Assembly: GCA_016888885.1 (NCBI GenBank) | Contig: CP069437.1 | Location: forward strand, 186,001-250,000 | From: Faucicola sp902506215 | Lineage (GTDB): Bacteria; Pseudomonadota; Gammaproteobacteria; Pseudomonadales; Moraxellaceae | Length of the DNA stretch: 64,000 nt | Direction of reading: 5' to 3' | Part shown: positions 44,105 through 52,923 of the stretch, piece by piece | Position numbering within the stretch: position 1 is the stretch's first letter | Layout of the letters: every line of letters begins with the position of its first letter | Notes under the pieces: model-generated | What the model saw: the letters and a program-made list of their open reading frames with translations, nothing else | What the model was told of the DNA's origin: nothing | Database searches by the model: none | Made by a program: the position numbers and the translations under genes

Positions 44105-44182
44105 CGCTTTGACGGTGCATTTGATTGAATTTATGCGCCGCAGCCTTATTTAAGCGTCAATCAATTAAAAAAAGAGAGTGAT

Positions 44183-44968
44183 ATGTTTACCGATACCCAT
44201 GCGCATCTAAACCGTTTGGACTTAGAAAAATATCAAGGTGATATCCGTCAAGCCTTACAAGCCGCCAAGGATGCCAATGTGCAGCGGATTATGGCGATTA
44301 TGTGTGAGCTGGATGAATACGATGCTATTTATGAGATTATCAATACAAAAATTGACGGGCTGACGCTTGGGATGAGTGTGGGCGTGCATCCCTGCGAAGA
44401 CCTTGCCATGCTAAAAAGTGCCACAGTTGAGACACTCGTTGAAATGGCAAATCAGCCGCAGGTTTGGGCGATTGGCGAGACCGGGCTTGATTATTATTGG
44501 TCAACAGAAAACAGCGGCGAGCAAAAAGCCAGCTTTGCCCGCCATATCCATGCCAGCCAACAGCTAAAAAAACCTATTATCGTCCATACCCGTGAGGCGA
44601 AACACGATACATTGGATGTATTAAAAGCAGAAAAAGCCGAGCATGGCATTATTCATTGCTTTACGGAAGATTATGAGACCGCCAAAAAAGCCTTGGACTT
44701 GGGTTTTTATATGTCTTTATCAGGGATTGTGACCTTCAAAAACGCCACTGAATTACAAGCAGTGGCGAAAAAACTGCCTAAAGATCGCATTTTGATTGAA
44801 ACAGACAGCCCATACCTTGCGCCAGTGCCCAAACGCGGCAAATCTAATGAGCCTGCTTTTGTACCCTATGTGGCGGATTTTCTCGCCAAGCATTATGACA
44901 TGCCAGTGGATGAGTTCGCCCACTTAACCCATCAAAATTTTGACGCATTATTACATCAATATGCTTAA
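44183..44968 (+). CDS. TatD family metal-dependent hydrolase
   Basis: The 261-residue TIM-barrel hydrolase has the metal ligands in TDTHAHL (residues 3-8), GETGLDYYW, VHTREA, HCFTED and ETDSPYLAP. This is the TatD/YcfH pattern of 3'-5' DNA exonucleases or deoxyribonucleases. It follows hemW by 78 bases and is probably co-transcribed. A strong AAAGAGAG site precedes the ATG. Confidence 0.92.
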   Translation: MFTDTHAHLNRLDLEKYQGDIRQALQAAKDANVQRIMAIMCELDEYDAIYEIINTKIDGLTLGMSVGVHPCEDLAMLKSATVETLVEMANQPQVWAIGETGLDYYWSTENSGEQKASFARHIHASQQLKKPIIVHTREAKHDTLDVLKAEKAEHGIIHCFTEDYETAKKALDLGFYMSLSGIVTFKNATELQAVAKKLPKDRILIETDSPYLAPVPKRGKSNEPAFVPYVADFLAKHYDMPVDEFAHLTHQNFDALLHQYA

Positions 44969-45081
44969 AAATAGTTAACGAAATCTTTATACTTTATTAA
45001 GTAGGTAATAAAATTTATGTGATAAAACATTTGGCAATGACTCATCAGTCATGTATCATACATAACAACCTTGCTCCTATG

Positions 45082-45145
45082 TTACTAAGCGAGGTTATTA
45101 AGCTGGGTTACTATGCAAAGTTACTATGCAAGGTTATTAAGCGAG
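45082..45145. repeat. Compound short repeats upstream of the TetR gene
   Basis: GTTACTATGCAA is duplicated in tandem (45107-45118 and 45120-45131). GGTTATTAAGC occurs on both sides (about 45093-45103 and 45132-45142), with AAGCGAG at the outer ends. An open frame crosses it (45019-45219) but does not look like protein. The repeats could be regulator sites or slipped duplications. Confidence 0.5.
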
Positions 45146-45240
45146 CATTTTTTTATCATTTAACAGTTGTGCGTAGATGGGTTGATGTAACGGGTCTCGT
45201 CAACAATAGGGGCTACTAGAACAGACTGATGGAGTAATCA

Positions 45241-45942
45241 ATGAGTCGTCAACAACAATTCAAAAATCGTGAAGAAGTGATATTAGCAGTTGCCGAGCAG
45301 TTGCTATTAGAGTCTGGGGAAGGCGATATCACGCTAGATAGTTTAGCCGAGCAGCTAGACCTAGCCAAAGGTACGCTATACAAGCATTTTACCAGCAAAG
45401 ATGAATTGTTTTTACGCATCATTATCCGTCATGAGCAACAACTACTTGCGCTAAGCGAAGTCGGCGATTGTCCTGCCGCAGGCGTGGCACGTCTTACGCT
45501 ATTTCAACTGATTAATCCGCAAAAAGCCATATTACTCAACCAAATCGAAGAGCGCTTAGCCAATTCTGCCGTAGGGCTTAATAAGCTTTTTTCACAGTTA
45601 TATGAAATTCGCCGTGAACGCATGAAGCGATTAATCAATACCACGGCTGAATACCTGCAATCGCTACAAAGTACCATGAGTACCCGAGACTATCTGTCAA
45701 CCATTTGGGCGATGGGTCAAGGCGGTGCAGGATTGCTAAATTCTAGTTTTTACCAACGCTATCTCGGTCGCCGCGATACGCTACGTTTTGCGCTAGTTCA
45801 GCATATTTTAGACATTCCCAAGCAATACCCTGCTGCGGTACAATCAGTCGATGCGCCTACTGCGGCGAACCTACCTAGCAATTCTACTGATACGGCAACT
45901 TCACAGACTGAGTCAAACCTGACGCCGCGCAATGTTAAATAA
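45241..45942 (+). CDS. TetR family transcriptional regulator
   Basis: The 233-residue protein has an N-terminal helix-turn-helix: ITLDSLAEQLDLAKGTLYKHFTSKDELFLRII. The C-terminal part is helical and ligand-binding. The last 35 residues are a Ser/Thr/Pro-rich tail, longer than usual. GGAG lies eight bases before the ATG. No obvious target gene is divergent; the type II secretion genes follow 100 bases on. The ligand is unknown. Confidence 0.88.
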   Translation: MSRQQQFKNREEVILAVAEQLLLESGEGDITLDSLAEQLDLAKGTLYKHFTSKDELFLRIIIRHEQQLLALSEVGDCPAAGVARLTLFQLINPQKAILLNQIEERLANSAVGLNKLFSQLYEIRRERMKRLINTTAEYLQSLQSTMSTRDYLSTIWAMGQGGAGLLNSSFYQRYLGRRDTLRFALVQHILDIPKQYPAAVQSVDAPTAANLPSNSTDTATSQTESNLTPRNVK

Positions 45943-46039
45943 TAAATGTCAAATAGTAGATGTCAAAGAATACTAGTTAACTATCATCACCCACGGTTAA
46001 GCTTTATAAATTATCCCTGTTTTGTCTGAGTGCATAACG

Positions 46040-46702
46040 ATGCGATTGCTGGTTGGTCGGTCTTGTAAAACTTTCACTCCCGCACCCAGTGCGATGGGTA
46101 GGCAACAAGGGTTTACCTTAATCGAAATCATGGTAGTCATCGTCATTTTATCTATTTTTGCTGGGATGATGAGCCTATCTGTGGGGGGGAGTGAAAATCG
46201 TAGAAACGCGGCGTTTTATGAGCGTCTGACCAGTAATCTTGATTATGTACGTCTGTTATCAACAGAACGCATGCAGCCTTATGGGCTGGCAATCAAACTG
46301 CCGCAAAATGATGCGCCCAATCAGCTAGTGGTGGTTAAATTAGAAAACGCTTTTACTAATTCTCAAAGTGCTGTTGGCAATGCCAATGCCGCAACAACCT
46401 CGCAACCTGCGCCACCACAATGGGTGATAGAAAAACAAATTCCACCGCTGGATGTGCCAGACAACCTTGCCGTCAAAATCCGCCCACTGGATAACTCATT
46501 TAACGCCAGCACCGCCCAAAATACCCAACCCACCGCCAACTGGTTGAGCGGCAGCGAAGCACCGCCTGTGGTGTGGTTTGGGACAGGCGAGGCGACACCG
46601 GTACAAATCAGCATCCAAAAAACCAATGCCGACAAACAAACCTTTGCGGTTGGCAATCCCATCATCGTCAACCAAGCTGGGGCAATTGAGGTGGCAAAAT
46701 GA
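46040..46702 (+). CDS. gspH: Type II secretion minor pseudopilin GspH
   Basis: The start at 46040 (MRLLVGRSC) follows a GAG site; a TTG lies six codons earlier. The prepilin cleavage site is GRQQG/FTLIEIMVVIV, followed by the usual hydrophobic helix with Glu at +5. The C-terminal globular domain carries an Ala/Gln/Pro-rich insert. GspH is a minor pseudopilin near the pseudopilus tip. It overlaps gspI by four bases (ATGA). Confidence 0.88.
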   Translation: MRLLVGRSCKTFTPAPSAMGRQQGFTLIEIMVVIVILSIFAGMMSLSVGGSENRRNAAFYERLTSNLDYVRLLSTERMQPYGLAIKLPQNDAPNQLVVVKLENAFTNSQSAVGNANAATTSQPAPPQWVIEKQIPPLDVPDNLAVKIRPLDNSFNASTAQNTQPTANWLSGSEAPPVVWFGTGEATPVQISIQKTNADKQTFAVGNPIIVNQAGAIEVAK

Positions 46703-47139
46703 CTATTGCCACCTTAAATAGACTGGCTACCTTAAATAAACTGGCTGTCAGGCAGCCTCAGCAAGGATTTACCTTGCTTGAAGTTATGGTGGCATTAGCG
46801 ATTTTGGCGGTGGTTGCGATATCAGCCAGCCAAGCCAGTCGCAGTTATGTGCAGTCTGTCGATAACATGAAAACGCGCACCTTTGGCTATTATGTGGCGC
46901 AAAACACGCTGGCAGAATTACGCGTACAAAAAACTTGGCTCACCGCGTCCGATACGCGGCAAATCACCTCGCAAGGCCGTCAATGGCAAGTGGTTATCTC
47001 ACCGAAAACCACACAAACCAGCCAAGGCTTTGTCCAACCCATTCATATTCGCGTCGCGCCTATTGTCGATGGCAGCGCAAAAAAAGACGTGGTGGATATT
47101 GATGCGGTGCTGGTAAAGGATATGGGGACAACGCCGTGA
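46699..47139 (+). CDS. gspI: Type II secretion minor pseudopilin GspI
   Basis: The 146-residue prepilin has the cleavage site QPQQG/FTLLEVMVALAIL. The C-terminal part has the GspI pattern TFGYYVAQNTLAELRVQKTW. It initiates the GspI-J-K tip complex. The start overlaps the gspH stop and its own stop overlaps the gspJ start, so the genes are translationally coupled. Confidence 0.9.
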   Translation: MTIATLNRLATLNKLAVRQPQQGFTLLEVMVALAILAVVAISASQASRSYVQSVDNMKTRTFGYYVAQNTLAELRVQKTWLTASDTRQITSQGRQWQVVISPKTTQTSQGFVQPIHIRVAPIVDGSAKKDVVDIDAVLVKDMGTTP

Positions 47140-47948
47140 GCCGTTTTTTTATTGATTGCTCTGCTGCAACAGCAGCGCATAAAACATCCCAGCAAGGCTT
47201 TACCTTAATCGAGCTGATGATTGCGTTGGTGATTTTTGCCATGCTGGCATTGGCGGGATGGCAGATTATGGATAGTCTGACTAAAAGTCGTGAGCGCGGC
47301 TACCAACATCAAAAATCATTATCACAGCTTGATTATGCTTATTTACAGTTGTCGCAAGATTTGGCACAAACCAGCAATTATGTGGCAGTGCCAATCCTAT
47401 CAGCGACTGACAATAATACGGCATCGACCAATAGTGCCGCTATGACGCCAACTTTCGTATTAAATGCGTCACAAATAAGTTTTATCCGTTTTGCCGCGCC
47501 CGATCCGCGTTATCAGCCGTCACCTATGCTAGCAAAAATACAATATTCGCTCGCAGGGGAAACGCTGACAAAACGGCGTTTTTACCAGTTAGACAACGAC
47601 AACGAAACCCCTGCAACCAGTGTGTTGTTGACAGGTATCAAGGATGCCAGTTGGCGAGCATTGACGCCTGACGCGGTGAGTGTGTTTCCAGATGAAGCCA
47701 CGCTGCAAAAGCTACAGCAAATACAAGCGCAAAAAAAGACCAATCAAACGGCCAATGCTTCAACCAACCCGATTCCTAACGCGCCTGATAACGCAACAGA
47801 TCAAAATAGCAATTTGCAAAACAGGGTAGATTTAACCCCTTATCAGCAGTTACCACGCGGCATCGAGCTTAATTTTAGTTATCAAGGCGAGCCGATTACT
47901 TGGCGATTTGCATTACCCAGTACACCGCCAAACGCGCCAAACCCATAA
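47136..47948 (+). CDS. gspJ: Type II secretion minor pseudopilin GspJ
   Basis: It begins with GTG overlapping the gspI stop. The cleavage site is SQQG/FTLIELMIALVIF. The 270-residue protein has the GspJ patterns DYAYLQLSQDLAQ and, near the end, LPRGIELNFSYQGEPITWRF. An Asn/Thr/Gln-rich insert of about 40 residues lies before that, longer than in E. coli. Part of the pseudopilus tip complex. Confidence 0.9.
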   Translation: MSRFFIDCSAATAAHKTSQQGFTLIELMIALVIFAMLALAGWQIMDSLTKSRERGYQHQKSLSQLDYAYLQLSQDLAQTSNYVAVPILSATDNNTASTNSAAMTPTFVLNASQISFIRFAAPDPRYQPSPMLAKIQYSLAGETLTKRRFYQLDNDNETPATSVLLTGIKDASWRALTPDAVSVFPDEATLQKLQQIQAQKKTNQTANASTNPIPNAPDNATDQNSNLQNRVDLTPYQQLPRGIELNFSYQGEPITWRFALPSTPPNAPNP

Positions 47949-47974
47949 TTCAATCAAATTCTACCAAATACACC

Positions 47975-49198
47975 ATGCCAACAAACGCCAATCCGTCTAA
48001 AATTTTTGCAAATGTTGCCATAGCAAACCCGCCATATCGGCATGGGCAACAAGGGATGGCGCTCCTGACGATTTTGTTGTTGGTGGTGGCGATTACCATC
48101 GTGGCAGGCAGTATGCTTGCCAATCAAAAAGTGATGATTCGAGAATTTGAGCTGACCAAAGGTCAAGGGCAGCTTAGGGAATATGCCTTGGCAGGGGAAG
48201 CTATGGCAACCAATTTGATTGCGCAAGACAGCCAAGTCAACCAAGTCGATAGTTTAACAGAGGCTTGGGCAAAACCGCTGGCACAGCAAACCATCAATCA
48301 AGCCAAAGTCAGTATTAAAATTGACGATGATGCCAGCCGTTTTAATGTTAACAACCTGTATCACGATGGCAAAGTGGATGATACGGCACTGGCATTTTTT
48401 CAAGCGCTGTTACAAGCCAATGGCTTATCGCCCAATATTGCGATGGCGGTGCTCGATTGGCAAGACCCAGACAGTGACGCCCGTGCCGACGGTGGCGCAG
48501 AAGCAGCGTATTATCAAAGTACGGGCAAAAAAATGGCGATGGGTATTGCCAACCAGCCTTTTATCTCAATCAATGAATTGCAACATGTACGCGGTATGGA
48601 TAACGAAGGATTGCAAAAATTAGCGCCGTATCTGACCGCAGTGCCATACTATCTGCCCATGAATATCAACACGGTAAAGCCCGAAATATTAACCCTACTG
48701 GTGAATTTACCTACCGAAGCCAACGGCAACCACCCGCAAGGCTCAAACCGTTCGGACAGCGATGGCTCACCACAATCTGGGCAAGACACTAGCGCAGCTT
48801 CAAATGTGGCGGCTACCTACCAAATCGACGATACGGCAATCATCAATTGGGCGAATGCCCGAGAAAACAACCTACCGGTGCAAAACTTGACTCAACTGTG
48901 GGCAGTGCCAAGTTTTGCCCAGATTGACGAGCGTAACAAAGCACGCATCGCCAAGCTGTTATCCACCCAAAGTCAAAGTTTTCACGTCGTTGTCAGCGTC
49001 AAAAGTGACGACAAGCAGCTTTTTTTGCATAGCCAAATCGCTAAGATTTTACCCAAAGCTGACAATGACCCAGCAGCTGCTTCTAGTGTGTCAGCGACAC
49101 CCATGCCAGCACCAGTCAATGCACAAAATGGCACGCAAAATAACACGCCACCACAACTCATCACTTACAACCGCCAATTTTTACCCTTTGCCCAATAA
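47975..49198 (+). CDS. gspK: Type II secretion minor pseudopilin GspK
   Basis: I use the ATG at 47975 (MPTNANPSK), 26 bases past gspJ; the open frame extends further back into gspJ. The 407-residue protein has the cleavage site HGQQG/MALLTILLLVVAITI and lacks the +5 Glu, as GspK does. It then shows the large domain with DDASRFNVNNLY, VLDWQDPDSDARADGGAE and SINELQHVRGMD. It caps the pseudopilus. No other gsp genes are in the window. Confidence 0.88.
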   Translation: MPTNANPSKIFANVAIANPPYRHGQQGMALLTILLLVVAITIVAGSMLANQKVMIREFELTKGQGQLREYALAGEAMATNLIAQDSQVNQVDSLTEAWAKPLAQQTINQAKVSIKIDDDASRFNVNNLYHDGKVDDTALAFFQALLQANGLSPNIAMAVLDWQDPDSDARADGGAEAAYYQSTGKKMAMGIANQPFISINELQHVRGMDNEGLQKLAPYLTAVPYYLPMNINTVKPEILTLLVNLPTEANGNHPQGSNRSDSDGSPQSGQDTSAASNVAATYQIDDTAIINWANARENNLPVQNLTQLWAVPSFAQIDERNKARIAKLLSTQSQSFHVVVSVKSDDKQLFLHSQIAKILPKADNDPAAASSVSATPMPAPVNAQNGTQNNTPPQLITYNRQFLPFAQ

Positions 49199-49417
49199 TG
49201 CTGCAGCGCAATAAATTGGCTTCAAAATTTTCAGTTATTTTATGTTTATTTTAATCAGTTATTTGTTACTGGCGTATTCTAGGGTAAAATAAGGGGTTTT
49301 TCTTGGGCGTTGTTGAATGACAATGGGGCAGAAAACGGGCACAAAAGCGTTGTCAACACAACGGATACAGATGCAACCTAGACTTATAAATTGGATGAAT
49401 AAATTGGGTGAATATAG

Positions 49418-50716
49418 ATGAATGTAATCGAGCGCTATTTTGGCATAGATGGCCGCAATACAACGATAAAAACTGAAATTCTGGCAGGTCTGACAACCTT
49501 TTTGACCATGGCTTATATTATCTTTGTCAATCCCGACATGCTGGCAAAAGCCGGGATGGATAAAGGGGCAGTATTTGTAGCGACGTGTCTAGCCTCAGCG
49601 CTGGGCTGTTTTTTGATGGGATTGATTGCGCGTTTGCCCGTGGCATTGGCACCTGGCATGGGTCTAAATGCGTTTTTTACCTTTACCGTCGTCTTGGGGA
49701 TGGGTAAAAGCTGGCAAGTGGCGTTGGGAGCGGTATTTATTTCAGGCTTGCTCTTTGTGCTGATTAGTGCCTTTAAACTGCGTGAATGGATTATCAACGC
49801 CATTCCCTATACCCTTAAACAAGGTATCGTAGCAGGGATTGGGGCGTTTTTAGCGTTTATTGCGCTTAAAAGCTCGGGCATCATTGTAGCGAGTCCCGCC
49901 ACATTTGTGACCATGGGCAAACTCACCGATTTTGGGCCTGCGATGGCGATTTTGAGTTTTTTTCTGATTGTCGTATTTGTGCAGCGTAAAGTCCCTGCGG
50001 CAGTGATGTTGTCAATTTTGATTGTGACGGTGATTAGCTTGTTGGCAGGGGAAACCCATTACTCAGGGATTGTATCAATGCCGCCATCGATTGCACCGAC
50101 CTTTATGCAGTTAGATATTGCAGGCGCGCTTGATGTGAGTATGGTTAGCGTGATTTTTGCCTTTTTATTTGTGGTGTTATTTGATACATCAGGCACATTA
50201 ATCGGCGTGACCAAAAAAGCCGGGTTAATGTCTACCGACGGTCAAATCCCGAATCTAGGTAAAGCCTTGTTTGCTGACTCAACGGCGGCTGTGGCAGGCT
50301 CATTGCTAGGGACTTCATCGGTAACGAGTTATGTAGAAAGCACAGCCGGCGTGGCAGCAGGTGGACGTACCGGTTTGACCGCGATTGTAGTGGGCGTGTT
50401 ATTTTTATTGGCGTTATTTTTTGCGCCATTGGCTGGGATGATTCCTGCGTATGCGACGGCAGGGGCGATTTTTTATGTCGCGGTATTGATGTTGTTTACG
50501 CTGCGTGAGATTGATTGGGATGACTTGACCGAAGCGTCACCTGTCGCGGTAGTGCTGCTGTTGACGCCGCTTACTTTCTCAATCGCGGATGGGATTGCGT
50601 TAGGTTTTATTACCTATACCATTGCCAAATTGGTGAGTGGACGTTATAAAGAAGTTAGCCCTGCGGTTTGGGTGTTAACGGTGATTTTATTGGCAAAATT
50701 GATTTTTTTAAGTTAA
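49418..50716 (+). CDS. NCS2 family purine permease, AzgA-type
   Basis: The 432-residue protein with about 12-14 helices has ERYFGIDGRNTTIKTEILAGLTTFLTMAYIIFVNP, typical of AzgA-like adenine/hypoxanthine/guanine permeases (AdeP, GhxP). ALAPGMGLNAFFTF and the LFDTSGTLIGV and GTSSVTSYVESTAGVAAGGRTG segments follow. It imports purine bases with protons. It is monocistronic with a strong terminator. Confidence 0.9.
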   Translation: MNVIERYFGIDGRNTTIKTEILAGLTTFLTMAYIIFVNPDMLAKAGMDKGAVFVATCLASALGCFLMGLIARLPVALAPGMGLNAFFTFTVVLGMGKSWQVALGAVFISGLLFVLISAFKLREWIINAIPYTLKQGIVAGIGAFLAFIALKSSGIIVASPATFVTMGKLTDFGPAMAILSFFLIVVFVQRKVPAAVMLSILIVTVISLLAGETHYSGIVSMPPSIAPTFMQLDIAGALDVSMVSVIFAFLFVVLFDTSGTLIGVTKKAGLMSTDGQIPNLGKALFADSTAAVAGSLLGTSSVTSYVESTAGVAAGGRTGLTAIVVGVLFLLALFFAPLAGMIPAYATAGAIFYVAVLMLFTLREIDWDDLTEASPVAVVLLLTPLTFSIADGIALGFITYTIAKLVSGRYKEVSPAVWVLTVILLAKLIFLS

Positions 50717-50730
50717 TCAATGACTGAGCA

Positions 50731-50770
50731 AAAAAAACCATCTAGCCGAATTGGGTTAGATGGTTTTTTT
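50731..50770. terminator. Bidirectional terminator between the purine permease and 6S RNA
   Basis: AAAACCATCTA pairs with TAGATGGTTTT (stem 50731-50744 and 50757-50770), with a 12-base loop and a T7 tract. It serves the permease gene and, read backwards, the 6S RNA transcript. Confidence 0.88.
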
Positions 50771-50781
50771 ATTAAATTTTG

Positions 50782-50971
50782 GTCCAGAGTACCGCTGTCT
50801 ATGTGAACCCATGAACTGTAACGTTCAGGGTGGGTATGGCAACCACTCTTAAGGCTTCCTGAATCATCGCAGCGTAGCTGGATGCAGGCTTGCACAACAA
50901 GTGAAAAGAACGCATACCCTTATATAAATTATCAGCTCAGGTAAAACCATAAACTGGCGAATACCCCAGAT
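50782..50971 (-). ncRNA. ssrS: 6S RNA
   Basis: Read on the minus strand, this stretch contains the conserved 6S segments CCTGAGC-TGATA, AGAAGCCTTAA-like GGAAGCCTTAAGAG and CCCTGAACGTTACAG…GGGTTCACA. The ends (CTGGGGTATTCGC and GCGGTACTCTGG) pair to close the long rod, as in E. coli ssrS. 6S RNA binds sigma-70 RNA polymerase and reduces transcription in stationary phase. A strong promoter lies directly upstream. Open frames across it are not genes. The ends are given to within a few bases. Confidence 0.85.
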
Positions 50972-50977
50972 GCATTT

Positions 50978-51006
50978 ATTGTAGCAGATTACCTAAGATG
51001 ATGCAA
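50978..51006 (-). promoter_or_regulatory. Sigma-70 promoter of 6S RNA
   Basis: TTGCAT (51001-51006, complement) and TACAAT (50978-50983, complement) are 17 bases apart. They place the start of transcription at about 50971, at the beginning of the 6S RNA. Confidence 0.75.
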
Positions 51007-51114
51007 AAGCTCGCTCGTTAATTCAATGATTGATTAAATTAATCACACTTGACGGTCAAAATACCATTCAAACCTTCAAAACACATCACAAGGTTCTTTG
51101 TTCTCATCATATTG

Positions 51115-51168
51115 CTTAGCAGTTAACAGTTAACAGGCTTAGCATTTAACAGGCTTTGCAGTTAACAG
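51115..51168. repeat. Short direct repeats of GCAGTTAACAG / TTAACAGGCTT
   Basis: Four near-copies of TTAACAG, two with GGCTT(A)GCA between them, are packed into about 55 bases ahead of gpmI. The rest of the 270-base gap between the 6S promoter and gpmI holds no gene; the gpmI promoter is probably in the AT-rich part near 51210. Confidence 0.5.
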
Positions 51169-51277
51169 AATGACGCAAAATCTGGGTTAAAGAGATGGAG
51201 CGAGCTATGCTATAATTTTCAAAATTTTTTTAATACCAGTTTTGTATTTCCTTATTTTAGCTTTTCTAGAGGCAACA

Positions 51278-52900
51278 ATGAATCAAGCATCTAACTCGGT
51301 TACCCATCAATCGACGGTTAAAAAAATCCCCCATGTGTTGATGATTTTAGATGGTTTTGGATATCGTGAAGATCAGCGTGATAATGCGATCGCCGCGGCG
51401 CATACCCCAAACCTTGATTATTTGTATCAGCATTATCCGCATGGGTTGATTTCAGGGTCAGGTGAAGACGTGGGTTTACCCGCAGGGCAGTTTGGTAACT
51501 CTGAAGTTGGGCATATGAATTTGGGTGCAGGTCGTATTTTGTATCAAGACTCTACCCGTATTCACAAAGAAATCCGCGAACAGCAATTTTTTAGCAACCC
51601 TGCATTAACCGAAGCAGTAAAGCTTGCCAATAACCGAAACGCCAATGTGCATATCATGGGATTGTTATCCGATGGGGGAGTTCATTCGCATCAAGATCAT
51701 ATTGTCGCGATGGTGGAGCTGGCATTGCAGCAGGGTGCAAAGCAGGTCTTTATCCATACATTTTTGGACGGGCGTGATACGCCGCCTAAAAGTGCGGACA
51801 ATTATGTCGCACAATTAGAACAAGCGCTTGCCACGCTTAATCAGCGATATGAGGGCACGGCTTATTTGGTCAGTCTTATTGGTCGCTACTTTGCGATGGA
51901 TCGGGATAAACGCTGGGATCGGGTACAGCAAGCGTATGATTTGCTGACCCAAGCCAAAGCAGAACGGGTGGTGCAATCAGGTGCTGAAGCGATTAGCGCA
52001 GCGTATGGCGCAGGTGAAAGTGACGAGTTCGTCAAACCGACTTGGGTGCGTTATGCTAACCAAAACGCTGACTTTGGTACTATCCAAGACAATGACAGTG
52101 TGATTTTTATGAATTTTCGTGCCGACCGCGCCCGCGAAATCAGCCAAGCACTCATATCAGCTGATTTTGATGGCTTTACGCGTGAAAAACTGCCAACGCT
52201 GTCAAAATTTGTGATGCTGACCAAATACTCCGATGAATTACAAAACAATGGCGTAACCAGTATTGCCTTTGAACCGACATCGCTAACCAACACATTGGGC
52301 GAGTATTTGCAAGCGCAAGGCAAAACCCAATTGCGCATTGCTGAAACGGAAAAATACGCCCACGTGACTTTCTTTTTTAGTGGTGGGCGCGAAGCAGAGT
52401 TTGAAGGGGAGCAGCGAATTTTGGTCAACTCGCCTGCGGTTGCTACTTATGATTTACAACCTGAAATGAGTGCGCCAGAAGTCACTGAAAAATTGACCAA
52501 TGCCATCAATTCCGGTGCGTATGATGTACTGATTGTGAATTATGCCAATGGCGATATGGTAGGGCACACAGGTGTGTTCGATGCCGCTGTCAAAGCCGTC
52601 GAAACGTTGGATAACTGTGTGAAAACCATTGCTGATTGTGTAATTGCCAATCAGGGGCATTTGCTGATTACCGCTGACCATGGCAATGTCGAGCAAATGC
52701 AGGATTATGATAGCGGACAGGTACACACCCAGCACACCACAGAGCTAGTACCATTTATTTATGTCAATGAGCAAGCGCCTGATACCGTGCACATTCGTAC
52801 AGGTGGTAAGCTATCGGATGTCGCGCCAACACTATTGGACTTAATGCACCTTGCCAAACCTGCCGAAATGACAGGTGAAAGCTTAATCGTAGCAAATTAA
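51278..52900 (+). CDS. gpmI: 2,3-bisphosphoglycerate-independent phosphoglycerate mutase
   Basis: The start at 51278 (MNQASNSVTHQS) follows AGAGG. The 540-residue enzyme has LMILDGFGYRED with the metal Asp, the catalytic Ser in GNSEVGHMNLGAGRI, HTFLDGRDTPP, NFRADRAREI, NYANGDMVGHTG and ITADHGNVEQM. It interconverts 3- and 2-phosphoglycerate using two manganese ions. An N-terminal extension of about 15 residues is present. The next gene starts 23 bases after it. Confidence 0.97.
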   Translation: MNQASNSVTHQSTVKKIPHVLMILDGFGYREDQRDNAIAAAHTPNLDYLYQHYPHGLISGSGEDVGLPAGQFGNSEVGHMNLGAGRILYQDSTRIHKEIREQQFFSNPALTEAVKLANNRNANVHIMGLLSDGGVHSHQDHIVAMVELALQQGAKQVFIHTFLDGRDTPPKSADNYVAQLEQALATLNQRYEGTAYLVSLIGRYFAMDRDKRWDRVQQAYDLLTQAKAERVVQSGAEAISAAYGAGESDEFVKPTWVRYANQNADFGTIQDNDSVIFMNFRADRAREISQALISADFDGFTREKLPTLSKFVMLTKYSDELQNNGVTSIAFEPTSLTNTLGEYLQAQGKTQLRIAETEKYAHVTFFFSGGREAEFEGEQRILVNSPAVATYDLQPEMSAPEVTEKLTNAINSGAYDVLIVNYANGDMVGHTGVFDAAVKAVETLDNCVKTIADCVIANQGHLLITADHGNVEQMQDYDSGQVHTQHTTELVPFIYVNEQAPDTVHIRTGGKLSDVAPTLLDLMHLAKPAEMTGESLIVAN

Positions 52901-52923
52901 CAGTTAATGGGTGCAACTATCCT

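Noticed and set aside
45019..45219. 66-codon open frame upstream of the TetR gene
   Set aside because: It runs through the short repeats, has a poor start, and its translation has no protein-like pattern.
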